Shown: in pieces, positions 1-11,434 of the stretch | Position numbering within the stretch: the first letter of the stretch is position 1 | Layout of the letters: each line of letters opens with the position of its first letter | Assembly: GCA_016718265.1 (NCBI GenBank) | Contig: JADKDZ010000001.1 | Location: forward strand, 124,001-188,000 | Direction: 5' to 3' | Source: Uliginosibacterium sp. | Lineage (GTDB): Bacteria; Pseudomonadota; Gammaproteobacteria; Burkholderiales; Rhodocyclaceae | DNA length: 64,000 nt | Notes under the pieces: generated by a model | The model's database searches: none | The model's input: the letters and a program-made list of their open reading frames with translations, nothing else | Told to the model about the DNA's origin: nothing | Translations under genes and position numbers: made by a program

Positions 1-3000
1 TCGCCTGCTTCATTTGATCGATGCGGGTCTGACTCACGCCCCCCGGGCCGGCAAAGCCATTCGGCGAATAGATGCTGTAGACCATGGCCGTTGCGCCGTT
101 CGTATCGGCGCGTGCCAGACCTTTCCAGCGGGCCAGATACTCCTCGGGGGTGAAGCCGGACTGGCCGAAATTCACAACATTGAAGCTGGCATTGCTGCCC
201 ACGCCCACCGCTCGCAGCATGCGCCCCGTCATGCCGTCCATACCGATGACCAGATCACCAGTCGCCTGATCTGCATACCCCTGGGTGATGGAATCCCCGA
301 CAAACTCGATCAGCGGCACATTGCGCGTGGCCTTGAAACGGAAGCCCAGGATCGGAATGGCAGAGATGTACTCGTGCCCATATGCCCCGAACGTCCCGCC
401 GGGATTAGGCGTCACCACCCACGTGGCGTTCCCGCCTAGGTTGGTCACAAAATTACCGTCTGCGCGGCCGAAGCCGTCCGCCGGGCCAAAGTTCTGCCAG
501 TCCAAGGTGCCCAGCAGTTCCCGCCGCAGGCGGACATATGATCCGGCTGCCGAGAATCGGTTGCCCCCATCGTCGCGGCCACCGGAGAAGGTGCGGGCGT
601 AGCGCGCGGTGCTGCGTGGCGGCAACCAGATTCGCCACACGATGTCGACGTTTTCATTCGCTTGCAAGGCCGGCGAGAAGCTCACCAGATCCGTCCAGGC
701 CAGGCCTGTTCCGTTCGCGTCTGCACGCACGGGCAAGTCGTTTGCGCCACCGATAGTGACTTGAACCCAGCCCGTTCGCGCGTTACCGGTAATGGTGTTA
801 TTGGCGTTGCCATTATTGGTCGGCAGGAGGTCGCTGTTGCCGTTGCTGGATATGCCGATCAGCATCTTGGCGCCACGAACCTGGCTGCTGGTGAGATTGC
901 CCAGCAAGAGCTGGATGCCGGTCAAGGCTTCCTTGTTCCAGGGTTTGAACGCGCCGCGATAAGTGCGCCCCGCGGCAGGTATGTCGCCTTCATCGGGCTC
1001 GGCGTCCTGCATCATCCCGGAGAAGATCGTTTCAAAGTAGGGCTGGGTCGCAGCCGGGCCGGCGCCTGAAGACCCGGAACCTCCCGAGCTGGAGCTGCTG
1101 GAGGAACTGGAGCTGCTCGACGAAGACGACGAGCTTGATGACGAGGACGAGGACGAACTGGATGAAGACGACGAACTGGAAGATGAGCTGGAACTGCTCG
1201 ACGAGGAAGATGACGACGAGCTGCTGACCACGGCGCTGGTCGCCTTGCTCAGGCTGACCGCTGCCGACCAGTTGCCCGCAGCATCGCGCGCGCGCAGGGC
1301 GTAGCTGTAGGTCGTGGCCGCCGTGAGCTTGGTGTCGGTGTAGCTCAGACTGCCCGGGCCAGGAGTGGCGATCACGACGCCGTTGCGCAGGAGTTCGTAG
1401 CCCGTGACGGCGACGTTGTCGCTCGCGGCTCCCCAGTTCAGGGTGATGCTGCTACTCGTCACAGCGGTAGCACTCAGGCTGCCCGGGGTGCCGGGTGCCT
1501 GGGTGTCGGCGACGGCTTTGGTGGTCACGGACGCGGTGGCTGAGCGCGCTGACCAGTTCCCGGCGGCGTCACGGGCTTGCACGCTGTAGGTGTAGGCGGC
1601 GTTGGCGGCAAGTCCGCTGTCGGTGTAGGCGAGGTTGCTGGTGGTGCCGACAGAGACGTTGTTGCGGAAGACTTCGTAGCCGGTGACGCCCACGTTGTCG
1701 GTCGCCGCGGTCCAGCTCAGCTGCACACTGCTGCTGGCAGTGCTGCTGGCCTTCAGGGCGGTCGGCGTGGAGGGCGCCTGCGTATCGGGCGCGACGACGA
1801 TGGCAGCCGTGGTGACTGTCAGCGCTGTCGAGGGCGACGACAGGTTGCCAGCGGCATCGGTTGCGCGAATCGTGTAGCGGTAGGCGGTGCTCGCATTCAG
1901 CCCGCTATCGGAATAGCTCAATACGCTGCCGCCCACACTGGCGACCAGTACCCCTTCGCGGTAAACGTCATAGCCGCTGACGCCCGTGTCGTCCGTCGCG
2001 GCTTGCCAGCTCAGGCTCAGGCCGGTGGTCCCGACGCTGCTCGCGGCCAGACCGCTCGGCGCGGTGGGCGCCAGCGTGTCTTTGGTCGTTGCGGGCGGCA
2101 GCGTCGTTACGCGTACCGGACTCGACACGCTGGATGCGTTGCCTGCGTTGTCTCGCGGCCGGATGGCATAACTGTAGGCACTGGCAGGGCTCAATCCGGT
2201 ATCAACAAAACTCAGGGAGCTTGCACTCAGCGTAATCCGCGAGACACCGTTGCGGTAGAGCTCATAGGCTGTCACCGCGACATTGTCGGTCGCGGCTGTC
2301 CAGCTCAGTACCACGCTGTCCGGGCTGGTGCCTTCGACCTTCAAGCCGCTGGGCACGGTGGGTGCGACGATATCCTGCACCGCTACGCTGCTGGGGCTGG
2401 CGGTGAGGCCGGCCGAGGAGAGGGACCAGTTGCCCGCTGCGTCCCGCGCACGCAATAACGTAGCTGTAGCGCGCGCCGCTGACGAGCCGCGATCGGTGAA
2501 GCTCGGGGTGGCGCTGTCGGTGCTGCCGATACTGGAGTCCGTTGCGGACGATCTCGTAGCCGGTGACGCCGACGTTGTCGCTGGCGGCTTGCCAGCTCAG
2601 GGTGATGCTGGTGCTGGTGCCACCTTGCTGCTGCAGTCCGCTGGGAGGACTGGGGGGACGCTTGTCTGCATTGGAGCGGGCAACCACGCGCAGGTCCACG
2701 CTGGGGGCCGAGACGTTGCCGCGCCCATCACGGGCCCGGACGTGGTAGATGTAATTGACGCCGTCGACCAGCCCGGTGTCGGTGTAGTTCAGTACGTCGG
2801 CGGCGGTGCTGCCTACCACCTGTCCATCACGCAGGATCTCGTAACCGGTCACGCCAACGTCATCGCTTGCTGCCGACCAGGCCAGCTGCACGCTGCGCTC
2901 GGCCGTGTCCATCACCATCACGCTGGTCGGCACGCTGGGGGCTGTCGTATCCGTCACGGTACCGCTGTTCTCAACCGTGCCACGGTCTTCTTCGCCGCCA

Positions 3001-3080
3001 CCCCCTCCGCCACAGCCAGCAAGGCCCGTGGCACACAGCAGCGCCAGACTCAGAGAACACAGATTTCTTCTAACGAACAT
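1..3080 (-). pseudogene. Copy A: FN3-repeat lipoprotein with SGNH hydrolase head, frame-disrupted and cut by the window edge
   Basis: The N-terminus is a lipoprotein signal ending LAGC followed by a glycine run. Six fibronectin-III domains of about 95 residues follow, then a serine linker (about 1085-1225), then a head not shared with copies B and C. Reading the minus strand from 1080 to 1, that head contains VPLIEFVGDSITQGYAD, an SGNH/GDSL block I with the nucleophile Ser, and downstream VVNFGQSGF, which resembles block II. SGNH enzymes with this layout are often carbohydrate acetyl-esterases, so polysaccharide deacetylation is an inference. Compared with copy C, three single-base indels (about 2452, 2497 and 2534) shift the frame by a net +1 in FN3 domain 2. 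Downstream of them the frame is open to the window edge. It is either a real pseudogene or a sequencing error in a repeat. The C-terminus lies outside the window. Confidence 0.8.
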
Positions 3081-3326
3081 GGATACACCTCTTTACGACA
3101 AACGTGACGACTTAATGCATGAAACAAACGCCGTAACCTGACTGCTCAGATCGGCACACTTCGACCAAGGAGCCTGGCGCTGGGCCGAGTCAGCTTGCCA
3201 GGACCTTCTCGCCGAGCCGCGCCCCGCCTGATTCTCCGGGGGCATGCCTGAACAGGCTTTCTGCACGCGGCTCTTGGAGGGGCAACCTGCCCGCCCCGTC
3301 AACGCCGCGTGAGAAAGTGCGCTTGA

Positions 3327-6300
3327 TCAGGGCTTCCAGCGGTGCACCATGAACTTCCCGCCGCCGTTTTCTTCGGCGACGATGATGCGTGTGCCATCCG
3401 CGAGCTTGCGCACCTGGATGGCAACTTTCATGTCGAAGTTGCCCGAGAAGTGATTGGTGTCAGCGCTCGGGACGATCCAGCCAATCTTGCGCCCGTCCTG
3501 CATGCTGTAGATGGTGATCTCGCCACGCACCTTGGCGTCGGGGACCTCTCTCGATGTAACCCACGTAGAGATAGTCCGGGTCAGCGGCCATGGTGGTAGG
3601 GCAAGACCATCCGCTGGCGTCGGTCATGCAGAATATCCCGCTTGGCCGAGCCCAGGTCGTTGTAGCCGAGTCCAGCGTGAACCGGCGCGTCGGTTTGCCG
3701 ATGTCGGGAGACCATCAAAGACATGAACGGCTCCGAAAGGTAGTAATTCTCACGCTCCCCGGTGGCCAGCAGGGCGGTGTCCGTTGCGGACAGATAGCGA
3801 ATCCGGGCGACGTCCCTGCCCCTGCATGCCAGCAGGCACCACGGTGCTGGGAACATCAACAAACCGGGGGACACTCCCACTGAACGGGACTCCGTTGGCA
3901 TCGATATTGCCAAAAGGAATCATCAGGTTGCCACCAAACCCAACCCCCCACTTCGTGGTGTACTCGCCCAAGCTACCCCCCGCCCAGATATTGCCATTGT
4001 CGTCAACATCCATCGCGAACGAGTACGCACCCGGCATGTAAATATCAGAGAATTCACCTGTATCGACGGCACCATTCCGTTAGCGTCCCGCCACATCAGC
4101 CGCCGGTCTTGTTGTCGTCTAGCCCCGGATTCCAGACAGGCGCCTTGCCTGTGTCCAGGCGCGCCCTGCTGGCTGCCACCAATTCCGAAAAACGCGGCCG
4201 GAATTGGCGATCTCGCTGTTGGGCTCGAACCGGTACACCGCCAGGTCATACCCGTTCATTTCCGAGACGAACATGAACTTCTTGCCGTTGACGACACGCA
4301 TATAGGTAATTCCATACGCATGAAACAGCCTTGGATCCCCCGGGAACCGGAACGGGTCCAGCGTCACGGCTGCCTGCTTCCAGCTCTTGCCCGGTGCCTT
4401 GCTGTAATCCATCTCGAAACGCTGGGCAGCGGTATGGATCTGCGTGCCATTGCTGGAGGGATCAATATCGGGCGCGTGCATGAAGATGCCCTTGAGATCC
4501 CACAGCGCCTTGCCCGTGCTGTCAAACGCGCGGATGTCGGTCCCGCCCTGGACTTGACCCGGGATACCGCTGGTACCGACGAAGATGTCGCCGTTGTCAC
4601 CAAAGCCCACCCCGCGCACACCCCAGAAACGCTTCTCTCCGGTGCGACCCTTGATCGGCCCGGCAAAGACACCACCGGTCTCGCCAAAGGTCGTTGCCAG
4701 CGTCGGCGCACCGGAGGCCGGCACATTGAAAATCTTGAAGTTCTGGTCCGGCCCGTTGTCGGCCACCCAGAGTCGCCCGCTGCGGTCAAAGGCCACGCTG
4801 GTGGGATAGGCGACAGAATTGATCTTGCGCCCGTCGCTCAGCTTCACGTAGGGCACATTGCTTGCGAATGGTGTTAATGGGATCCCTTGATCTTCGTAAT
4901 TTTGCTGCTCTGCGCTCAAGGGAGCCGCCAGGGGTGGGCAATCGTCGCGGTGATCCCGTTGTAGGTCGACTTGTCGAATGCGATTCCGGGCCAGCCCGTA
5001 TCCGTGTGGGCTTCGTAGAAGAACTGGCCCTTGGTGACCCGCTTGCCGGCTGCATAGCCGCCATCACCCCAGTTGGTCTCATCCCAGTAGCTCTTGGTGA
5101 CGACCAGGGGAGACCACTCCGATTTGCCGGTTTGCGAACTTTGCAGCACCGCGATATCAACAATGAAGTTGCTGACGGCATCGCCACCATACGATCCCGC
5201 TGCCGCCACCATTCGTGTTGCCGCCCCAGTGGTTAGTCACCGTCAGTAGCCGGGGAACGCCGCTGCCCGAACCTGATGAGGACGAACTGGAGCTGCTGGA
5301 AGAAGAACTGGAAGATGAGCTGGAGCTGCTCGACGAGGAGGATGATGACGAGCTGCTGACCACGGCACTGGTCGCCTTGCTCAGGCTGACCGCTGCCGAC
5401 CAGTTGCCGGCGGCGTCGCGCGCGCGCAGGGCGTAGCTGTAGGTGGTGGCCGCCGTGAGCTTGGTGTCGGTGTAGCTGAGACTGCCCGGGCCCGGCGTGG
5501 CGATCACGACGCCGTTGCGCAGGAGTTCGTAGCCCGTGACGGCGACGTTGTCGCTCGCGGCTCCCCAGTTCAGGGTGATGCTGCTACTCGTCACAGCGGT
5601 GGCGCTCAGGCTGCCCGGGGTGCCGGGCGCCTGGGTGTCGGCGACGGCCTTGGTGGTCACGGACGCGGTGGCTGAGCGCGCTGACCAGTTCCCGGCGGCG
5701 TCACGGGCTTGCACGCTGTAGGTGTAGGCGGTGTTGGCGGCAAGTCCGCTGTCGGTGTAGGCGAGGTTGCTGGTGGTGCCGACAGAGACGTTGTTGCGGA
5801 AGACTTCGTAGCCGGTGACGCCCACGTTGTCGGTCGCCGCTGTCCAGCTCAGCTGCACACTGCTGCTGGCAGTGCTGCTGGCCTTGAGCCCCGCTGGTGT
5901 GCTCGGCGCCTGGGTGTCGGCGGCATTGCTGATGCTGGCCGTGGTGACTGTCAGCGCTGTCGAGAGGGGTGAGAGGTTGCCGGCGGTGTCTTGCGCACGT
6001 ACCTTGTAGCTGTATGCGGTGGCTGCTGTGAGGCCGCTGTCGGTATAGCTCAGCACGCTGCCGCCTACGCTTGCAATCAGGGCGTTGTTGCGCAGGATGT
6101 CGTAGCCGCTGACGCCGGTGTTGTCGCTGGCGGCTTGCCAGCTCAGGCTCAGGCTGTCCGTGCCGACACTGTTCGCGGCCAGGCCACTCGGTGCGGTGGG
6201 GGCGAGGCTGTCTTTGCTCGGGGTCGCTGCGGTGGTCTTGGCGGTCACTGCGGCGGACAGGCTGGAGGTGTTGCCCGCGCCATCGCGGGCCTGGACGGTG

Positions 6301-7209
6301 TAGGTGTAGGTGCTGGAGGCGTTCAGGCCGGTGTCTGCGTAGCTGAATACTTTGCTGTTGAGGTTGACGAGCAGCTTGCCGTCGCGGAACAGATCGTAGG
6401 CTGTCACCGCGACATTGTCGGTGGCGGCTGTCCAACTCAGTACCACGCTGTCCGGGCTGGTGCCTTCGACCTTCAAACCGCTGGGCACGGTGGGTGCGAC
6501 GATATCCTGCACCGCTACGCTGCTGGGGCTGGCGGTGAGGCCGGCCGAGGAGAGGGACCAGTTGCCCGCTGCGTCCCGCGCACGCACAACGTAGCTGTAG
6601 CGCGCGCCGCTGACGAGCCCGCGATCGGTGAAGCTCAGGGTGGCGCTGTCGGTGCTGCCGATACTGAGTCCGTTGCGGACGATCTCGTAGCCGGTGACGC
6701 CGACGTTGTCGCTGGCGGCTTGCCAGCTCAGGGTGATGCTGGTGCTGGTGCCACCTTGCTGCTGCAGTCCGCTGGGAGGACTGGGGGGACGCTTGTCTGC
6801 ATTGGAGCGGGCAACCACGCGCAGGTCCACGCTGGGGCCGAGACGTTGCCGCGCCCATCACGGCCCGGACGTGATAGATGTAATTGACGCCGTCGACCAG
6901 CCCGGTGTCGGTGTAGTTCAGTACGTCGGCGGCAGTGCTGCCTACCACCTGTCCGTCACGCAGGATCTCGTAACCGGTCACGCCAACGTCATCGCTTGCT
7001 GCCGACCAGGCCAGTTGCACGCTGCGCTCGGCCGTGTCCACAACCATCACGCTGCCAGGCTCGCTCGGCGCTGCCGTATCCGCCCCGGTACCACTGTTCT
7101 CAACCGTGCCACGGTCTTCTTCGCCGCCACCCCCTCCGCCACAGCCAGCAAGGCCGGTGGCACACAGCAGCGCCAGACTCAGAGAGCACAGATTTCTTTT
7201 ATCGAACAT
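3327..7209 (-). pseudogene. Copy B: FN3-repeat lipoprotein with beta-propeller-like head, multiply frameshifted
   Basis: It has the same plan as copy C: LAGC lipobox, six FN3 domains, a shorter serine linker (about 5275-5352) and a C-terminal head ending in GGGKFMVHRWKP. The frame breaks at least seven times: two one-base losses in G runs (about 6835 and 6880), an extra base near 5200, a shift plus loss of about 17 residues near 4920, and further shifts near 4200, 4100, 3820, 3720 and 3560. FN3 domains 3 and 4 differ clearly from those of copies A and C, with substitutions rather than gaps, so the copies are mosaic. The head still reads well when the frames are patched, which suggests recent decay or base-calling errors. 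It is unlikely to give a full-length product as written. Confidence 0.8.
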
Positions 7210-7516
7210 GGATACACCTCTCTACAGCAAACATGACACAGCAGTGGCAAAACCAATCGAGTACGCACACATCAAGACGCGGCGCGGCGCTACCATGACC
7301 GCACACCCACCGCAATAGATTCTGCCCGATCGTCCATTTCAGAACAAAAACATACGACGGGCGGCCTTCGCAGCGAAAATCAGCCCTCCCCTACTTCCTC
7401 GCCATGCCGCACCCAGCTTGATTCTCCGGGGGCATACCTGAACAGGCTTGCTCCACGCGGCTCTTGGAGGGGTAACCGGCCCGACCCGTCAACACCGCGT
7501 GAGAAAGTGCGCTTGA

Positions 7517-10500
7517 TCAGGGCTTCCAGCGATACACCATCACCTTCCCGCCCCCATTCTCTTCGGCAACGATGATGCGGGTGCCATCCGCGAGCTTGCG
7601 GACCTGGATGCCGATCTTCATGTCGAAGTTGCCCGCGAAGCGGTTTGCTTCCGCGCTCGGCACGATCCAGCCCACCTTGCGACCGTCCACCATGCTGTAG
7701 ATGGTGATTTCGCCGCGCACCTTGGCGTCCAGCCCGTTCTCCATGTAGCCCACGTACAGGTACTCGGCATCGGCAGCGAAGGTACATGGCAACACCATCA
7801 AGGGAACCAGTTTCGGGTCGGCACGGAGAATATCCGTCTCGTCCGAACCCTTGGCGTCATAGCCAAGATTCAGCTTGAAGCGGCGCTTCGGCTTGCCGGT
7901 AGCGAGCCCGTCAAGCACATAGATATGTTCCGAGTAATAGTCTTCATTCAGACCAGTTGCCATGATCGTCGTATCGGTCGCCGCCAGGTAACGGACGCGA
8001 CCAGAGGTCTTGTCACGATCCGCGGCATCAATCAGGGCCCTCGGAACGTCAACCAAGCGTGGTACGCTGCCCAGGAAAGGAACGCCATTGGCATCGATAC
8101 TACCAAACGGAATAACCAGGTTACCTCCTTCACGGAAGCCGCTGTGGTATTCGCTAAACCTGCCTGCCACCCAGACATTGCCATTCTCGTCAATGTCCCA
8201 GGCACGGGTCATCGGTGCGGGCATCTGAACGTCGCTGAACTCGCCGATATCCACGTAGCCATTGCCGTTGGAATCCCGCCACATCAGGCGACGATTCTTG
8301 TTGGCGTCCAAACCTGGATCCCAGACCGGGGCCTTGCCTTGGGTCCAGGCCGCGCCCTGCTGGCTGCTGCCGATGCCGATGAAGGCGGTCGGGATGGCGA
8401 TTTCGCTATTCGGCTCAAAGCGAAACACTGCCAGGTCGTAGCCGTACATTTCGGAGGTAAACAGGAACTTCTTGCCATTGACCACGCGCACGAAGGCAAT
8501 TCCATGCGGCGACAGCAACCTGGGGTCCGCGGGGAAGCGGAAGGGGTCCAGTGTTACCGCCGCCTGGCGCCAGCTCTTGCCCGGTGCCTTGCTGTAATCC
8601 ATCTCGAAACGCTGCGAAGCGATGTAGATGCTGGTGCCATTGCTGGAGGGATCGATGTCACCCGCGTGCATGAAGATGCCCTTGGCGTCCGCAGTCGGAT
8701 TGCCGGCGCTGTCAAACCAGCGTACATCCGTCCCCCCTTGCGTTTGCCCCGGGATTCCGCTGGTGCCAAGAATGATCTCGCCCCCATCGCCAAAGCCCAG
8801 CCCGCGCGGGCCCCAGAAGCGCTTGGCGCCGGTCGTCCCCTTAACCGGGCCGGCAAACACGCCGCCCTTCTCGCCAAAGGTGGAGACCAGGGTGGGCGCG
8901 CCCGAGGCCGGCACGCTGAAGATCTTGTAGTTCTGGTCCGGACCGTTGTCCGCGACCCACAAACGCCCAGTCTTGTCGAATGCCAGGCCGGTGGGATACG
9001 CCACGGACTTGAGGGTTCGACCATCGCTGAACTTCACGTAGGGCAGGTTATCCGCAAAGGCGGTGAGCGGAGCCCCCTGATCCTCAGCGTTCTGCTGCTG
9101 GATATCCTTGACCTGTTGCGCGGTCAGCACATCCCGGCTCGGATCATGATTCGTATCCAGCACATGCGGGTGGGCGATTGTCGCGGTCAGCCCATTGTAG
9201 GTGGTCTTGTCGAAGGTGATGCCGGGCCAGCCGCTATCCGTATGGGGCTCGATAAAGAATTCCCCTTTGGAGACGCGCTTGCCGTCCTTGTAGGCGCCAT
9301 CGGCGTTATTGGTTTCATCCCAGTAACTCTTGGTCACAACCAGGGGCGTCATGGGCGAGTCGCCCAGTTCCGCGCGATTCAGCACCGCGATATCGACGAT
9401 GAAATTGCTGATCGCCGTACCGCCGACGACAGCGCTGCCGGTGCCGTCGCTATTGCCCGCCCAGTGATTCACCGCACTGACCTGCTTGGGCACACCGCTG
9501 CCCGAACCTGATGAGGACGAGCTCGAAGAGGATGACGAGGAGCTGGAACTGCTCGACGAGGAGGATGACGACGAGCTGCTCACTACGGCACTGGTCGCCT
9601 TGCTCAGGCCCACGGTGGGTGACCAGTTGCCCGCAGCATCGCGCGCGCGCAGGGCGTAGCTGTAGGTGGTGGCCGCCGTGAGCTTGGTGTCGGTGTAGCT
9701 GAGACTGCCCGGGCCAGGCGTGGCGATCACGACGCCGTTGCGCAGGAGTTCGTAGCCCGTGACGGCGACGTTGTCGCTCGCGGCTCCCCAGTTCAGGGTG
9801 ATGCTGCTACTCGTCACAGCGGTGGCGCTCAGGCTGCCTGGGGTGCTCGGCGCCTGGGTGTCGGCGACGGCTTTGGTGGTCACGGACGCGGTGGCTGAGC
9901 GCGCTGACCAGTTCCCGGCAGCGTCACGGGCTTGCACGCTGTAGGTGTAGGCGGTGTTGGCGGCAAGTCCGCTGTCGGTGTAGGCGAGGTTGCTCGTCGT
10001 GCCGACAGAGACGTTGTTGCGGAAGACTTCGTAGCCGGTGACGCCCACGTTGTCGGTCGCCGCTGTCCAGCTCAGCTGCACACTGCTGCTGGCAGTGCTG
10101 CTGGCCTTCAGGGCGGTCGGCGTGGAGGGCGCCTGCGTATCGGGCGCGACGACGATGGCAGCCGTGGTGACTGTCAGCGCCGTCGAGGGCGGTGACAGGT
10201 TGCCAGCGGCATCGGTTGCGCGAATCGTGTAGCGGTAGGCGGTGCTCGCATTCAGCCCGCTATCGGAATAGCTCAATACGCTGCCGCCCACACTGGCGAC
10301 CAGTACCCCTTCGCGGTAAACGTCATAGCCGCTGACGCCCGTGTCGTCCGTCGCGGCTTGCCAGCTCAGGCTCAGGCCGGTGGTCCCGACGCTGCTCGCG
10401 GCCAGACCGCTCGGCGCGGTGGGCGGCAGCGTGTCTTTGGTCGTTGCGGGCGGCAGAGTCGTGACGCGTACCGGACTCGACATGCTGGACGCGTTGCCTG

Positions 10501-11434
10501 CGTTGTCTCGCGCCCGGATGGCATAACTGTAGGCACTGGCAGGGCTCAATCCTGTATCAACAAAACTCAGGGAGCTTGCACTCAGCGTAATCCGCGAGAC
10601 ACCGTTGCGGTAGAGCTCATAGGCTGTCACCGCGACATTGTCGGTGGCGGCTGTCCAGCTCAGTACCACGCTGTCCGTTGTGACGCCTTCGACCTTCAAG
10701 CCGCTGGGCACGGTGGGTGCAACGATATCCTGCACCGCTACGCTGCTGGGGCTGGCGGTGAGGCCGGCCGAGGAGAGGGACCAGTTGCCCGCTGCGTCCC
10801 GCGCACGCACAACGTAGCTGTAGCGCGCGCCGCTGACGAGCCCGCGATCGGTGAAGCTCAGGGTGGCGCTGTCGGTGCTGCCGATACTGAGTCCGTTGCG
10901 GACGATTTCGTAGCCGGTGACGCCGACGTTGTCGCTGGCGGCTTGCCAGCTCAGGGTGATGCTGGTGCTGGTGCCGCCTTGCTGCTGCAGTCCGCTGGGG
11001 GGGCTGGGGGGACGCTTGTCTGCATTGGAGCGGGCGACCACGCGCAGGTCCACGCTGGGGGCCGAGACGTTGCCGCGCCCATCACGGGCCCGGACGTGGT
11101 AGATGTAATTGACGCCGTCGACCAGCCCGGTGTCGGTGTAGTTCAGTACGTCGGCGGCGGTGCTGCCTACCACCTGTCCGTCACGCAGGATCTCGTAACC
11201 GGTCACGCCCACGTCATCGCTTGCTGCCGACCAGGCCAGTTGCACGCTGCGCTCGGCCGTGTCCACAACCATCACGCTGCCGGGCTCGCTCGGCGCTGTC
11301 GTATCCGCCCCGGTACCGCTGTTCTCAACCGTGCCACGGTCTTCTTCGCCGCTACCCCCTCCGCCACAGCCAGCAAGGCCCGTGGCACACAGCAGCGCCA
11401 GACTCAGAGAACACAGATTTCTTTTATCGAACAT
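7517..11434 (-). CDS. Copy C: intact FN3-repeat surface lipoprotein with beta-propeller-like head (1305 aa)
   Basis: Residues 1-23 form a lipoprotein signal with lipobox LAG/C23, then a glycine-rich stretch. Six FN3 domains follow (about 35-125, 125-220, 222-320, 321-418, 419-512, 513-606), each with the core TGYExxRNG and a closing ARDxAGNWS. A pure serine linker comes next (about 607-645). The head (about 650-1305) has NHL/propeller-like strands such as GLAFDKTGRLWVADNG and AWDIDENGNVWVAGRF, and a canonical EF-hand loop, DSNGNGYVDIGEF. Serine linkers and FN3 arrays are typical of secreted plant-cell-wall enzymes in gammaproteobacterial degraders such as Cellvibrio. The head matches no catalytic family I can name. 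It may bind or cleave a polysaccharide at the cell surface, which is inference from the modular layout and the neighbouring GH9 gene. Confidence 0.85.
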   Translation of the reverse strand: MFDKRNLCSLSLALLCATGLAGCGGGGSGEEDRGTVENSGTGADTTAPSEPGSVMVVDTAERSVQLAWSAASDDVGVTGYEILRDGQVVGSTAADVLNYTDTGLVDGVNYIYHVRARDGRGNVSAPSVDLRVVARSNADKRPPSPPSGLQQQGGTSTSITLSWQAASDNVGVTGYEIVRNGLSIGSTDSATLSFTDRGLVSGARYSYVVRARDAAGNWSLSSAGLTASPSSVAVQDIVAPTVPSGLKVEGVTTDSVVLSWTAATDNVAVTAYELYRNGVSRITLSASSLSFVDTGLSPASAYSYAIRARDNAGNASSMSSPVRVTTLPPATTKDTLPPTAPSGLAASSVGTTGLSLSWQAATDDTGVSGYDVYREGVLVASVGGSVLSYSDSGLNASTAYRYTIRATDAAGNLSPPSTALTVTTAAIVVAPDTQAPSTPTALKASSTASSSVQLSWTAATDNVGVTGYEVFRNNVSVGTTSNLAYTDSGLAANTAYTYSVQARDAAGNWSARSATASVTTKAVADTQAPSTPGSLSATAVTSSSITLNWGAASDNVAVTGYELLRNGVVIATPGPGSLSYTDTKLTAATTYSYALRARDAAGNWSPTVGLSKATSAVVSSSSSSSSSSSSSSSSSSSSSSSSGSGSGVPKQVSAVNHWAGNSDGTGSAVVGGTAISNFIVDIAVLNRAELGDSPMTPLVVTKSYWDETNNADGAYKDGKRVSKGEFFIEPHTDSGWPGITFDKTTYNGLTATIAHPHVLDTNHDPSRDVLTAQQVKDIQQQNAEDQGAPLTAFADNLPYVKFSDGRTLKSVAYPTGLAFDKTGRLWVADNGPDQNYKIFSVPASGAPTLVSTFGEKGGVFAGPVKGTTGAKRFWGPRGLGFGDGGEIILGTSGIPGQTQGGTDVRWFDSAGNPTADAKGIFMHAGDIDPSSNGTSIYIASQRFEMDYSKAPGKSWRQAAVTLDPFRFPADPRLLSPHGIAFVRVVNGKKFLFTSEMYGYDLAVFRFEPNSEIAIPTAFIGIGSSQQGAAWTQGKAPVWDPGLDANKNRRLMWRDSNGNGYVDIGEFSDVQMPAPMTRAWDIDENGNVWVAGRFSEYHSGFREGGNLVIPFGSIDANGVPFLGSVPRLVDVPRALIDAADRDKTSGRVRYLAATDTTIMATGLNEDYYSEHIYVLDGLATGKPKRRFKLNLGYDAKGSDETDILRADPKLVPLMVLPCTFAADAEYLYVGYMENGLDAKVRGEITIYSMVDGRKVGWIVPSAEANRFAGNFDMKIGIQVRKLADGTRIIVAEENGGGKVMVYRWKP

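Noticed and set aside
2283..3107. Long plus-strand frames across the FN3 genes (for example 274 aa here, 298 aa at 5991-6887, 367 aa at 10358-11461)
   Set aside because: They are antisense shadows of GC-rich FN3 repeats. Composition is Ala/Gly/Val biased, no domain is recognisable, and they repeat between copies only because the minus-strand genes do.
5215..5436. Acidic Glu/Leu/Asp-rich frame on the plus strand at the serine linker
   Set aside because: It is the complement of the poly-serine linker codons of copy B, not an independent gene.
7925..9511. 528-aa plus-strand frame opposite the copy C head
   Set aside because: The minus-strand reading has lipoprotein, linker and propeller features; this frame has none and no ribosome site.
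1..11434. Repeated units suggesting a CRISPR array
   Set aside because: The periodicity of about 290 bases matches FN3 domains in a coding frame; there are no short direct repeats with unique spacers.
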